Source of the DNA: Ganoderma boninense
Lineage: Eukaryota; Basidiomycota; Agaricomycetes; Polyporales; Polyporaceae
NCBI GenBank assembly: GCA_002900995.3
Contig: CM035308.1
Location: 3,684,089 to 3,748,088, forward strand
Direction: 5' to 3'
Length of the DNA: 64,000 nucleotides
Part shown: piece after piece, positions 12,326 to 24,338 of the stretch
Layout of the letters: the number at the start of each line of letters is the position of its first letter
Position numbering within the stretch: the stretch's first letter is position 1
The notes under the pieces: model-generated
The model's input: only the letters and a program-made list of their open reading frames with translations
The model's database searches: none
Told to the model about the DNA's origin: nothing
Program-made: the position numbers and the translations under genes

Positions 12326-13732
12326 GCGAGACGAGGAGTGAAGTTCAAGACGGCCGAGGCGGTGGTGCAAGACAATGCTCCGAGCTTATGTATGTCAATC
12401 TGAGCGGATTGGGGGAAATTTTCCACGCTGTCTCTGCGCAAGGGTCCTGAGTCTCCAGAGTGTTCGATGGCCCGTGGTCTCTCTCGGAGGAGCGCTGGTG
12501 ATGCATGACAGTTAAGGAAGTGCCGGCCTGGATGGGCGCGGCATGACGGGAAAACCCATGCATTGCCCCGGCGTTATCAAGTTCTAGAGATTGGCCCTCC
12601 CAAAGACCGCCTGGGTGCATCAGGTGAGAGATTTGCGGGCGCGGGCTTCGGAGGTTCTTGGACCCTGCTCCGTGATTCCGATCGGCCTCCAGCTGGGAAC
12701 GAGCGGATCGCAGCGAATATTGTCGCTTGCTGGCAAGCGAAATGGAATAGGTATCGATGAGAAGAGATCTTCACCGGCCAGGCCAGATTGCATGCACTTC
12801 CTTATCTTCGCTGCCGAGCCTCTCCGAGCTGGCTTCAAGGCTGCGTATTGGATGCTGTAAGAGGTGAGTAAAGCAAAGATCCGGGTGGGAGGACATGCCG
12901 AGCAGGACAAGCGCTAATGTTGCCCAAACGAGTTGATGTTCGGCGAGAATCGCGTTCGCACCGCCATTCACGCCTTTCCTCCCACCCTCATCTTCCTTTC
13001 CCTTCTCGCGCTAGGCATCTAAGCGTCTTCTTCGTAGCATGTTGAGTAAGGGCTCTCCGTACCGCTCTGTCTCACTGGCTTATGTATGAGCTACAGGTTC
13101 TGGGATTGAATGACGACGAGCTACATAGTATAAACTCGGTGACTCCGCGCGTCTGAAAGTCGAGGCTGCAACCCGACCCGACCGGACTCGTGTGGGGTTT
13201 CAATTGGTGAGTCCGTAGAGTTCTCGGCTTCTAGCCGCGTCCTGCGCTCTCCAAAACCGCGGAATCAGGCCGGTGCTCTGGATTATAATTGACCCAAGAT
13301 CTCCACACTGCTCTACACCAGGACCATTCCGAAATCCGTTGGTCCGTGACTCGTGCTTGCTGAGATGTTCCACGCTGGAGGTACATAGTCCGGTATTATG
13401 TGTAAATGAGACACAATCGGTCACCCCCCCAACCGGCTCTCACGCTCTCTTGCATGATATCTGTTGAATTGATGCAACTGCGGCTTCCTTGCCGAGCGCA
13501 TCATGAATTGATCAACTTTGCCCCATAGGTTGAGAATTTCTCCCAAGCCATAGAACGGGCTTTTCCGGTTCTAAATTGCCATTCAAAGCTCCCTTGCGGG
13601 AGCATTTGAACTGCCTTCAGAAGTCCGAAGTCCCTCGACCGGAATCCAACTCCTGATCTGCTCCCTGACTTCAGGCGTCCGCAAATCCGGCGTGTTGGTG
13701 GCCGTGTTCTGCGTCGACTCGGACAACCCACG
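12326..13732. other. Intergenic; no gene recognised
   Basis: A 1.4-kb stretch between the 5' end of the minus-strand DUF6534 gene and the start of the SDR gene at 13733. Overlapping frames on both strands (12563-12971) show no domain or splice pattern. It presumably holds the divergent promoters. Confidence 0.4.
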
Positions 13733-15417
13733 ATGGCTTCTGTCTTCTCCCACTTGAAGCAAACGGCCTGGCCTGTGCTGGCACAGTTGTGGCCACCTGC
13801 CCCGAAGTTCAACATCGAACAGATTCCAGACCTCGCAGGCCGCATTGCCATCGTGACAGGTATGTGCACATTACACTGATTGTATTGCGGCTTCCCCCTC
13901 TCTCCTCTCCCCTTGCCTGATCGTACGGTGCAGGCGGGAACAGCGGCTGTGGGTACGAGACCATCAAGGCGAGTCCTTCGCCATTTCCATAGCCCTCAGT
14001 TCGTAGAAGGCTGATGGTGCGTACTAGGTGCTGCTGCAGCACAATGCGAAAGTCTACCTCGCCGCACGGAGTAAACAAAACGCAGACGCCGCCATCGCCT
14101 CGCTGAAGGCAGAGACGGGACGGGAGCCCGTCTTCCTAGAAGTCAACCTCGCCAACCTTGCCTCGGTCAAGCACGCAGCACAGGAGTTCCTCAGCAAGGA
14201 GCCCGAGCTCCACATCCTCTTCTGCAATGCGTGAGTACCGTCCGAGTGTCTCTCAAGTACGTGTTGCTGTGTCTCATGCCCGCGACGGATCTGGACGGCA
14301 CACCGTGACACGCACGTAGAGGAGTCCTGACACCCCCGATCGACCAGCTCACCGAGGATGGGTACGACCTGCAGTTCGGGACGACCGTCGTGGGCCACTT
14401 CTACCTAATGGAGCTGATCATGCCCGCACTCTTCGCGGGGGCAAAGACGTCGCCCGACCACCACGCGCGCATCGTCACCACGGCGTCCATGGCCGCATAC
14501 ATGCAGACCCTCGAGTACGACACATTTCGCGACGGTCCCGCGCGGCGTTCCCTTGGCACAGTGAAGCTGTACAATCAGAGCAAGCACGTCAGTATCCCCA
14601 TCATTCTTCCTTGCTTCTGCTTCTGCACCTGTTTCTCTGTCCCCGGCCCTGGCCGTCCCCGTTCATGTGTTCCCTCCCCCTGCATCTCGTGAGAGTGTAC
14701 GACTGATGGGTTTTCTGGTCCTCGTACTTAGGGGAACGCAGTGCTAGCGCATCAGGTCGCGAAACGGTATGCGGACCGCGGTATCATCTCGATAGCCGTC
14801 AATCCCGGTGCGTCCGTTTGATCAGCCGCACTTTCGCCGCTTCTGCTTCGCGACTGATCTCGACCGTGATGTCGACCTTGATAAATATTCCGACTTCAAT
14901 CTTTGTCTTCTCTTGTTCGCGTTCGTTCGTCGCGTGATGCAGGCAACTTCAAGACGAACCTCACGCGGCACACCCCGAGCCTTGTCACCAAGTTCCTGGT
15001 AAGTTCTCCCAGCACCTTCGCCCTACCCCACAGTTCCTATGGTTCTTCCACAAGCAACTGACGCGTTCCTCGCGCAATTCACGATCAGGGCATGACGGTG
15101 CTGTACCCCGCACCGTATGGTGCGCTCACGCCGCTGTTCGCTGGCACGATGCCCGAAGCGCTCAACTACAACGGCGAGGTACGTCCGTTCCGCTGTATCC
15201 ACGGGCTCTCCCCCTCCCTTGGCTCCCCATTCTCCATCCGTTCACCGTAACCAGCTTCTTATCTATATTGTTGGGGTTCGTGCAGTTCATGATTCCGTGG
15301 GCACGCCTCGGACGGTGTCGGCCGGAGGTGTACGATGACGAGGTCGGGAACAAGCTGTGGACCTGGCTCGAGGGCGAGGTGCGCGCGTTCGAGGCGGCGC
15401 AGGCTGGTGGCAGGTAG
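13733..15417 (+). CDS. Short-chain dehydrogenase/reductase (328 aa), retinol-dehydrogenase-like
   Basis: NAD(P)-dependent oxidoreductase with a Rossmann fold; the substrate cannot be inferred. Exons: 13733-13859, 13934-13968, 14028-14230, 14320-14587, 14732-14807, 14943-14998, 15089-15178, 15286-15417 (987 nt, one frame). Key motifs: TGGNSGCG cofactor loop (about residue 42), CNAG (about 120), and the active-site YNQSK. The NPGNFKTNLTR segment follows the active site, as is usual in this group. The start ATG opens MASVFSHLKQTAWPVLAQ, a common N-terminus among fungal members. The second intron begins GC instead of GT (AAG/GCGAGT at 13969), a permitted minor class. It is intact, unlike the two SDR genes further right, and its neighbours do not form an obvious pathway. 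Confidence 0.9.
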
Positions 15418-17705
15418 TATATAGGGTGATTAATGTATGCGTTCCTGGTGAGTGAGACTTTGCGATGAGCGTTTGTACGGGGACTTGACTGACGCTCTAC
15501 GTGCGTTGTGTGAGTGCTAGCTGTAATTCGAGTTGTACTACGGCTCAATCCATCGCGAGTCTGGATATCTATGACGGCGTGGCGAACAAGACCAGTTGCC
15601 GGCCACAAGTCAGCGCAAGGCGTGGCTGCTTCGGAGGCAGTGGTGGATTTCGGCATAATGCGTTATCGGCTGCCCTGAGGTGTGGGACTCGGAGACATGA
15701 CGAGTCTATACAGAAGCAGATGGACATCACTGGGGAGTACTTATCCGAGCAGGTGACGATCGTGCTCTTTTTGTTTAGAGTGTACGTCTCATGACCATGT
15801 TGTCGTGGCACTGGTAATAGGGCAGTTGTGCAGTGAAGATGAACATATGATACGATGCAAGTAAGAATATTCACTGTTCTGATGAGACGAGCTCATGAAC
15901 TGAGTTCTACCACACACTCATGTCGATTAGGGGGTTGCGTGTGCTCGCCTTCTGCTCTCCCGTGAAAGCAGCGCGCGGCTGATGTGCTTCAGCTCCAACA
16001 GAGTCTTTCTCATCCCCCTACTCCTATCGCCCTAAACACAGCACCGTCGACATGGCGAGCCTCGTGAACGACGCCCAGACACTCTCGTCTGGTGCACCGC
16101 TCGCGTCTTCTTCTGTGATGCCCGGAAACAAGACCGAACCCAGCGCTGGGATCAGGTCTCCCTGGCAGTGAGTCTCGATTCAGTCAACTTGGACACTCAA
16201 AGGACGGACCCTTTGAGATCCAATTTCGTTTGAATATTTTTGTCATTGAGTGAAGAGACCCGGTTGATACGTGCGGAGTAGCGTCTGATGAAAGAGGGAT
16301 GGGGCTCAACTCGCGCAATGTCTACTCGAGAGGCGCTGAATCAACGCTGAAGCGCCGGTGACTGGCAGTCATTCGTGCGCCACAGCACTCAATTCTTCTC
16401 TCTCAACACACTCCAAGAGCACATTCTACTCACAAATCATTTAAGCCGAGGTGCAGGATACTAGTCTTCTCCGCTTATCGTATTGTTAATAGCACTTTTT
16501 GATAGGCTGCGGCTCTGAGCGACGAATCGTCACGATGAAGTCGTCGCGATGAATCTCCAGGTCAGACTGAACACCACCGACATCGATGATGTTCATTTGA
16601 TGCTATGCTGCAGATAAAAGGTTGTCAAGGTCGGGTCCATAGGATAGAGCCTTCATACACGAACATGAACGAGTTCGAGGTGAGTTCACCGTGTTCGCAT
16701 TTCGCTGTGCCCAGCCTCATGCGGCCCTTGTGACCAGTCTGAGTTTACTGTATGCCTGTCCCTTCTGGGGACTGGCTGAGCCTTTGTAATCCGGGATCGC
16801 TGAGGCAAAGGCTGTGTATATGAGCGCGAGCAGCGTGAGGCAAACGACATTCATTGTCCGGTGCACCGCGGTGATCCCACCTGTCTAGGAACGGCTTCCT
16901 CCTGCCGTGGCGACAAATCCATTCAGCGGCCTGCGGGTATCCAGGACAGTGTACAGTATAGAGGGATAAATTTCACCCGTTTGATGTGCGTGCATCTATC
17001 TCTACGCCTCTCTATTCGTTTCCCTCGTTATCTCGCTTAATACTCTGGCTAGCAGTGATTTGAAGAAGATCGGATATTTCGCGGACCCTACGGAACGCGA
17101 ATTGCGCTCATGTGAGGCAGGTCACATAGACGAGTTCGGGAGTCGCGCGGGACAATAGGGCAAACCCCGCCGCCGCAGAAGCAGATTGATCCCGTCGGAG
17201 GTTGCAGTGGAAGACCGCATGGGGAAAGCTACATAGGGGTTTACGGTCATCCGCAGATCCTCAACATGCCGCCGTAATCCATGCTCCTGCCACATGCCCC
17301 TCAGTCCACGAAGGGGCAAGGCAGACGGACGGTCTTGGCTCTTATCTCCTGACCAAAGCCTGTCTCTTTCCTCTGCAAGCGGGAGTCCAGCCTGTCTCCT
17401 TTCATGCGCCACGTATGCCTCACCTCCGATCGCGACCGCACAAAGTTTTATGTCAATGGAACGACTGCATTCCATGCAATACAAAAGGTACCTTACCTCC
17501 CGGAACAAGGGCCTCCACCCCTGTATCGGGTGACCAACTGGAGGTTAGCCGAACGGGGCATCTTCGCAGGCGTCCTGGATATTTAACGTTTGAACCCTAT
17601 CAGCCCCATCTTCAACGAGCACTCGTGGTGTTCATCGGTTTATAGCTTCCACTGCTAGGTTTCCCCTACTTCCTTCCCCTAAATTTGTGTCCAGAGTCCC
17701 CAGCC
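15418..17705. other. Intergenic; possible unrecognised small gene
   Basis: No domain is recognised. An ATG at 16052 opens a 39-codon frame (MASLVNDAQTLSSGAPLASS...) that runs to a possible donor, GTGAGTC, near 16168. Short exon-like pieces bounded by splice-like sites occur at about 16615-16680 and 17056-17157, the last ending in TAG. Together they could be a small multi-exon gene, but nothing confirms it. No open frame above 60 codons occurs between about 15875 and 17120. Confidence 0.3.
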
Positions 17706-20366
17706 ATGCTCATCGCCCGCAGTCCTCTACCCCCTCTTCTCCTCGCTCTCCTGGGCCTCTTCAAACCCGAATGCACAACTGCAGTCGCAGAACCCCTTAA
17801 CGATGCCTCCCAATTCCTCTCCTTAACGTCTGCCTTCCATGGTCTCAATCTCACCGTCGGAGGCAGGCTCAACTCTGCGGTGCCGTTCGAGCAGGCCTGC
17901 TTTTCTATCCTCGAAGGCCAGCACGTCAACGTCTCTGAGGCCGCATGTGCCGACGTCCAAGCAAACTACATGAACCCTCTCTACCGCGAAGCCCGCTTCA
18001 GCGCGTACATGACAGTTCGTTCCTTCTCCTTCTCTGCCTCTGCAATCTCAGCGCAGGCGTTCTCTGACATGTGCTCTTCAACAATCCGCAGACGCAATGG
18101 GAGACTTGCCAATCCTCGCCGGTTACTGATGGGTGTCTCCTCGACTCGAACAATCCAAGCAACCCTCTCGCGTTCGAGGGCATGGACTGCCGTTTGGGAA
18201 ACATCCCCCCGTATTATGTGGGTACCACTTTCCGCCACTCGTCTTATATTTGACTGAGATGCGCCTGTCTAGATCACCGTTCAATCTGCAAAGGACGTTC
18301 AAGCGGCGCTGGCCTTTTCGAAGTCGACCGGGGTTCGGCTATCGGTCAAAAACAAAGGTCATGATTTTTTGGGTCGTTCTAGCGGCAAGGGAACTCTTGC
18401 TCTTTGGGTGAGTATCCAGTCGCCAATCCTGACATCTGCATACGCTAAGAGATGCATTTTCGGGAATCTAGACTTCAGAATTACGGAATGTACGTGTCCA
18501 TGTGGTGACGGTCTCACGCGGTGCATGCTGACGTCCTCACCTCTGCAGCTATCCCATGACGCCCAGTTTCAGCCTGAAGGCTGCTCGGAAGAGATCACTT
18601 ACGACGCGATTACGACAGGGGTAAGCGGATCGAAATCACGCCTATCGTAGTATTGTTGCTGACCCCTCATTTCAGGCTGGCGTCCTTGCGCAGGATGTCT
18701 ATCAGTTCGCGGACAGCGTTAACCGTACTCTCATCGGCGGGTACCACCAGACTGTCGGCTTCTCAGGCGGATACTTCCTGGTGGGTCTATTCATCCTTCA
18801 ATCGAGCCCGACCCCCTTAAATCTCGCCGCTGACGCATGCACGTATAGGGTGGTGGACATAGCATCCTCAGTCCCGTATACGGACTTGCCGTTGATCGTG
18901 TGGTAAGTGTACGTTGCACATTCGACTGTATCGGGCTCACTTTCATTCCTCTCCTCTGCACATGACATATGATGCATAACTTCTAGGTCGAAGTGAAGGT
19001 CGTGACTCCTGACGGCGTCTTTCGCACCGCGAACGAGTGCCAGAACCAGGACCTATTCTTCGCCCTCCGCGGCGGGGGCGGGTCCGCGTTCGGCGTCGTC
19101 ATAGAGGCCACCCACCGTACCGAGCCCCTGCTCACAATACAAGCGTGAGTTATGCAGTTCCGATGGATTGTGTCATATGAGGTGCTGACGGGCGAACGGG
19201 GTGCAGTGCTGCGTTTAAGTTCACCCCGACGGGGACCGACCTTGCCGATTGGTACGCTCTGACTGTCGACAATGCACTTAAGTGGGTCAACGATGGCTGG
19301 GGCGGACACATTACGGTATGCTTGTCCCCCATTCGTGGCCTGGCCTGGAGCGTCTCGCGCTTACTTCTTCCATAAATGCGCGCGCATGCAGGGCCCGACG
19401 CTAATCTACGTCACCCCGCTCCTGAACATCACCGCAGCGCGCGCGTCGATGCAGCCCGCCATCGACTTCGTGACGGCGCGCAACGGCACAGCGGTCGTCG
19501 AAGAGCTCCCGTCGTGGTTCGCGTTCTTCGAGAAATACGTTCTCATGGCCGAGGCTGTACCTCCGCTCTTCCCCTCTCCTGTTCCAGTTCCAGTTTCGGT
19601 TTCATTCCGAGGACGCATCTGATGGCATATATCTACTCTGACAACAGCCGGTAGGATACGAGAGTGCCAGCGGCTCGCGCCTCCTCCCGAGCCGCCTCTT
19701 CACGAACGCGACCGCGCTCGCCCAGCTGCACACGCTCGTCGCCGACGTGCTCCCCTTCTCAAGCCCGTACATCATCGCGGCCACGCCCTGGCTATACAAG
19801 CCCGCGCCTGGGGCCGCGGGCGCGACTGCGGTGACGCCCGCATGGCGCGACGCGGTGTGGCATTTCTCTGTCGGGACGCGCTTCGAGTACAACGACACGC
19901 TCGCGGACAGGGAGGACAGGTACCGCGCGGTGAGCGCGCATATCCAGAAGTTCAGGGACCTCGCGCCCGAGAGTGGGTCGTACTTCGTGAGTGGCGCGCA
20001 TGCTATGGTGTGGTCCGTCGGAGAAGCTGACGAGTTGTAGAATGAGTGCGATGTGTACGAGCCGGACCACGAGACTGCGTACTGGGGCGCGGAAAATTAT
20101 GAGAAGCTTCTTGCGGTCAAGCGTAAATAGTGAGTACTACGAACTCCACTAGCTTCCCTTGTTTGTTCTGTGGCTGCAACAGTTGCTGGCCCGCTGATCA
20201 TACGCGCTTGTGTGTCCTAGTGATCCTGACCTCCTCCTCGACTGCTGGCGGTGCGGTGAGTGATTTGTATATTCGAACTACCTGTAATCGCCTTGCTCAG
20301 TTGACACTCACAGTTGGGTGGAGGGGCGAGCGCGACCGCCTTTTCCAGTGTAATATCAAGCTGTAG
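17706..20366 (+). CDS. Secreted FAD-dependent oxidase, BBE-like (PCMH-type FAD domain)
   Basis: Flavoprotein oxidase of the berberine-bridge/6-hydroxynicotine oxidase superfamily, probably acting outside the cell on alcohols, sugars or phenolics. The start ATG opens a hydrophobic signal-peptide-like stretch (LPPLLLALLGLF). Later exons give WETCQ, ITVQSAKDVQAAL, then SVKNKGHDFLGRSS, whose His is the usual covalent FAD anchor. Next come GAGVLAQDVYQFA, GGYFLGGGHSIL and ALRGGGGSAFGVV. The cysteine that makes a second covalent FAD bond in some members is absent before GGGHS. The C-terminal BBE segment reads YDPDLLLDCWRC, split by the last intron, and ends with TAG at 20364. About ten short introns are present. 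The frame appears intact. Confidence 0.85.
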
Positions 20367-20602
20367 CTGCACGCTCGGGCATGCTTCCAAGCAGGAATCC
20401 CCTCGCTACATGACATGCTGAAGTTGATGCGTCCACGCCTGGAATTTGATGCCCACCATCGGTCTTGATCTTCTCCTCGATCACGCCAATATCGAAGAAG
20501 TCAAAACTTCGGCTTGCTCTTATTCATGTCATGTTCATCTTTGTACATCACTGTATTTCCAGAGACACAAGAAACTCAAGAAGTGTGTAACAATAAATGC
20601 TC

Positions 20603-22217
20603 TCAGACACGGGCTGTCTCCCGCTGCCCCATAGGGCCCACGCGCGCAAAGATCCACAGACACCAATACACCACCCCCGTCGCCGGCTCGTTCCCATGCG
20701 TCTGCACCGTCTTCTGGAACCCCTTCCCCGACCTCACATGCGGCGGGCCCGTCACCCACACCACCGGCGTCTCCGACCCGCCGAACCGGTGGCCACTGCC
20801 CAGGACGTCGCTCGGCTCGTACACGCCCTCCGCACCCGCGTCCAGCAGGTAATCCACCAGGGCCTCCCCCATGTCGAGGTGGGCGCGCGGCAGTGGGAGC
20901 ACGCCGTCCGCGATGAGGTACTCGGGATCGTCGTCCCCGCGGCTCTCGCGCGCCTCGTACAGGACCTTGAGCGACGCGGCGAGCCCGCACGCGCGGAGCA
21001 CGCGCAGCATCACCCCGTCCGACGCCTTGAGGCGCGGCTCGAGGGCGCGCAGGGCCGCCGCGGCGCCCTCCAGCTCCTTCTCTATGGCAGCTGCCTCGTC
21101 CACCTCCTCGTCAATTTCATCTCATCCTCATCTGAGTCGTCAGTGGCGTCGCTGGTGCGCGTGTCGTCTGGCTGGTAGGAGGCCGCGACGCGGAGCGGGT
21201 ACTGGTGTCTGAGGCCGAACATGAGGTTGCCGCCCGTCGGCAGGAACGACGGGTCCTTGAGGACGGCGTGCAGCGCGTCCTTGAAGGACTGCTCGTTCGT
21301 CGAGATCGGTTTCGGCACCGCTTCTCGGAGATGGCCCGAGGAGGAGGCTTGCCGTTGGCATTGTCGAGGGCGTAGAGGAGGTTGTAGGTGATCGACACGC
21401 GGTGCCCGGAAGTGACGGGCACGACCTCGTGCTCGACGTCGCTGAAGAACGCGACGTACGCGATCGAGGGCTGCGCCTGCTGTGCGAGCAGGGCGGACGA
21501 GTCGAAGGTCCACTCCGACGTCTCTCCCTCCTCGCGCCCCGGCGCGCGGAGCTTCAGCACGCCTCCCTCGTGCGGGGTGGGGAAGACGATGACGAGGGAG
21601 CCGAACATGAGTTCACTTCGGGGCGTGTCGACGTGGGGTTTGAAGAACGCATCTTTGCCTGGACCGCGGCTGCCCTTTCAGGAAAAGAGTGAGAGAGAAT
21701 AAACAGCATACGTGGACGCACCGTAGACGTTCAGCTTGTAGAGCTCGATGCTGAGATCCTCGGACTTGACACTGTGTGGACTTTCCACCAGCAGCTCGGT
21801 GCGGATCACGTCCACCAAGCTCGATCGGCTGGCATCGAATACGATCAAGAAATCGTCGTTGTCGAGCTTGCCTGCCTTGCGATAAGTCTCGTCGTACACA
21901 TGTTCGCCTGCGAGGCCGAACGTAGCTGGGGCACAGGTATCTGCCAGATGCTGGAGCTGCGTAGTGGACACGGCGGAAAGGTTGACGCGGCTTGAAAAGG
22001 TATGAATGAGCGTGAATATGAGGGTGATTTAAGTCTTGAGAGCAACGAAACTCATCGAGAGCTGTCCTCCGGTCCATAGACGAGCGTGAAGTCTGTGGGG
22101 CAGCGCGAGAGTTCCTTGGCAATATGGGGGTTTCGCGACGATGCTGGAGTTGAGATGCTGGAGCTGTTTGGGGCGGCCTGAAAGTGATCCGTCCTGGGTG
22201 CTATCACGCTCTGACAT
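20603..22217 (-). pseudogene. Fe(II)/2-oxoglutarate dioxygenase paralogue A, decayed
   Basis: Same family as the copies at 32896, 35135, 39246 and 42317. Recognisable parts in order: SSIVAKPPYCQGTLALP near the start; the LADTCAPATFGLAGEHVYDE exon; MFGSLVIVFPTPHEGG with EHEVVPVTSGHRVSITYNL (metal and 2OG ligand region); STNEQSF; MFGLRHQYPL; and ALEPRLKASDGVMLRVL to the stop at 20603-20605. The frame breaks three times: near 22096 in a G run, between 21310 and 21360, and near 21120. The exon 1 donor also reads ATGAGT where the paralogues have GTGAGT. Multiple lesions favour a pseudogene, though some breaks fall in linkers that vary among copies or in homopolymers. Confidence 0.7.
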
Positions 22218-23231
22218 GGCGAACAGGCTGTCGCTGGCAGGGTCGGGGCGATGTCCTCAGTGGTGATGCTGGCGGGAAGAAGAGATAGTACGATGCCCAT
22301 CCCCTGCCAGAATGGCCTCCTGGTTCGCAGGAATTCATCCCGAGTCACCAGTGTTTGGCGAGGAAGCCGTTCTCTCCCTTGCAGAAAAGGCAACACTTGC
22401 CAGGTCAGGACTTCGGGAATGCATCCGAGTGTGATGCCTACGTAACAACTGAGCTCGAGGCAAACAGCGCGGAGAACGCGGACTCAGGTGTATAAGAAGG
22501 TGCAATCTAATCCCAGTCGAACCTTCGTCGAGCATGCGATCTTGACCTCGTTCCTGCAGACTAATATCCTCAGGCTCTTGTATCAACTGTTCTTTGACCT
22601 GTTCAATGGTGGTTCTTCTGCTTCAGTATGGGTTTTAATCGTTCATGTATAATGAGAGGATGAAAGGGGATAGCAGACACCCCGGGATGTCTCCCAATGA
22701 AACGCATTCGGAAGTTCGGTTTCTGAATGTCGAGCATGCTCGCGCGCAGGCCTAGAACTTGAGCATGGACGACAACCTCGAGCCGGCCTGGACCGAAGAA
22801 TGAAAGTAGAGCGACGTAGGGTGTACGCGCCCTCAGAACGTCCATGTCTTCCGATACCTGAACTTCCTTCTCGAGTACTGTTAATGCACCACGTGCATGG
22901 CTGTTGAGCAGATCGCGTCCAAGACGTGACACCCTGTCGTGAGCGAAAGCGGTCACTGACCGGATGGGGGCGACATGCTGAGATGAGCGTACCACAAAGT
23001 CTGGATGTTTGGGGTGGGCAGTGGATCCTGCAGACGACAATCTCGGAACTCACGTTGGGTAGGCTCTCAGACTGCTGTCGCCTTGCTTCCACATAGACCA
23101 AGCTACCCCGCGTGCAAGTGGTATACAAAGTAGATATCTTCTGTCCCAAGAAGTACAAGGTCGCTCAGATGTCCAGGCCCCACGAAAAAAGCAGCCTGCG
23201 AGAGTCAGCGCGTAAGAAATGAATAAATGGG
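22218..23231 (-). other. Region with possible unrecognised minus-strand exons
   Basis: A minus-strand frame at 22603-23040 (about 145 codons) carries moderately biased codons and follows a possible acceptor near 23026. An upstream piece near 23060-23158 would join it. I recognise no domain. It begins just downstream of the AP-2 sigma stop codon on the same strand, so it could be an independent gene or 3' UTR. Nothing else was seen. Confidence 0.3.
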
Positions 23232-23973
23232 TCACTCGAGCTTCTCTAGTTGCTCCAGTCTTGCCAGGACAACGTCCTTACTGGTTTCTTCAATCTCTCC
23301 TGCAAGGAAGACCTCATCCAGGATAGCATACACCTATCCGAGGTTCAACGGGACGCATACATGCAGCGACTGGGACCATACCTTGTAGAAGTTGAATACC
23401 AGATCAAGCTCGCAGACGTTGTCGAAGAACGAGTCTTGAGAGGAGACGTACAGTCAGGCCACAGAACAGAGACCGAAGACCAAAGACATCTTTTCACAAA
23501 GAGAGAGAGGACACGACGTACCGAGCACCTCGACGAACAGGTGGATAGCCTCAGGTATGCGAGTTCGTTGTCGTTCGCATCCACGCAGATGCAGAAAAAA
23601 AGACCGGCGTAGCGACGGTATATGACCTTGTGGTTGCGGAACTGCAACGATAGGATGGGCCCTAGCCCCTCGGGACGAACGAAAATGCAACACGCACCTC
23701 GACGAAGTTCGACTGGTATTTCTGGTCCCTCGGCGCGACTAGTCGGTGCACCTCTCCCCTCAGCCGTACCTATGACATACATGTCCATCCACCGTTAGAG
23801 TGCCCTGATTGTGCGTTCGGTGCGGAAGGACCGCAGACCTTCTCGTCGTCATCGTAGGGGACGTACCATTTGGAAAGTCGCGTCTTGCCCTGGCGATTCT
23901 GTGATCTGTTCAGCTCGCCGAGACCGTACGATGGCGAGTGTAGACTCACCTGGACAAGGATAAAACGAATCAT
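23232..23973 (-). CDS. APS2: AP-2 adaptor complex sigma subunit (clathrin adaptor small chain)
   Basis: Small subunit of the plasma-membrane AP-2 clathrin adaptor, which stabilises the core complex during endocytosis. The protein is highly conserved and easy to follow across about five introns. It starts MIRFILVQ at 23973, then [48 protein letters not shown] (with [14 protein letters not shown] after it), [18 protein letters not shown], and [20 protein letters not shown], ending in RLEQLEKLE and TGA at 23232-23234. Length and order match the family, with no internal lesion seen. It is a single-copy housekeeping gene and a good anchor for synteny. It is divergent from the tRNA gene, about 140 bp away. 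Confidence 0.95.
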
Positions 23974-24111
23974 AGTGGTGGTGTTCCAGCCAAGCTGACG
24001 GTGTGTGGGATGGAGGTTGGGAGGAGGCAAGGAGGCGACGGTCGGCGGTTGGGTACAGGGAGTCAACCGATTGGCAACACGACAAGAAATATTAGCGAGT
24101 CCTCCCAGCAA

Positions 24112-24183
24112 TCCGATATGGTGTAGTGGCTAACATTATCGCCTCTCACGCGATAGCCCGGGGTTCGATTCCCCGTGTCGGAA
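24112..24183 (+). tRNA. tRNA-Glu (anticodon CTC)
   Basis: The acceptor stem pairs TCCGATA (24112-24118) with TGTCGGA (24176-24182). The anticodon stem ATCGC/GCGAT closes the loop CTCTCAC, giving anticodon CTC for the GAG codon. An A box (TGGTGTAGTGGC) and a B box (GGTTCGATTCC) are present, and the T arm is intact. No intron. The 5' TCCGATA start and the overall sequence match eukaryotic tRNA-Glu. Confidence 0.95.
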
Positions 24184-24185
24184 CG

Positions 24186-24190
24186 CTTTT
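24186..24190 (+). terminator. Pol III oligo-T terminator
   Basis: A run of five T directly after the tRNA-Glu 3' end, the usual RNA polymerase III stop signal. Confidence 0.7.
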
Positions 24191-24338
24191 TGCCACACTT
24201 TTCACCAGCGCCTCCAGCCCTCATCAGACCAAATCTCAAACTTCAAACAACAGCCGGAGGCGGCGCAGTATGTTTACTTTTACTTTGAGTCGCCTTCCAT
24301 TGTCAAAGGCAGCTAACGATGTTTACAGAACTGCAGTC

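Noticed and set aside
13733..22217. SDR, flavin oxidase and dioxygenase as a secondary-metabolite cluster
   Set aside because: No backbone enzyme (PKS, NRPS, terpene synthase), transporter or regulator lies nearby, and the dioxygenase copy is broken. Adjacency alone is weak evidence.
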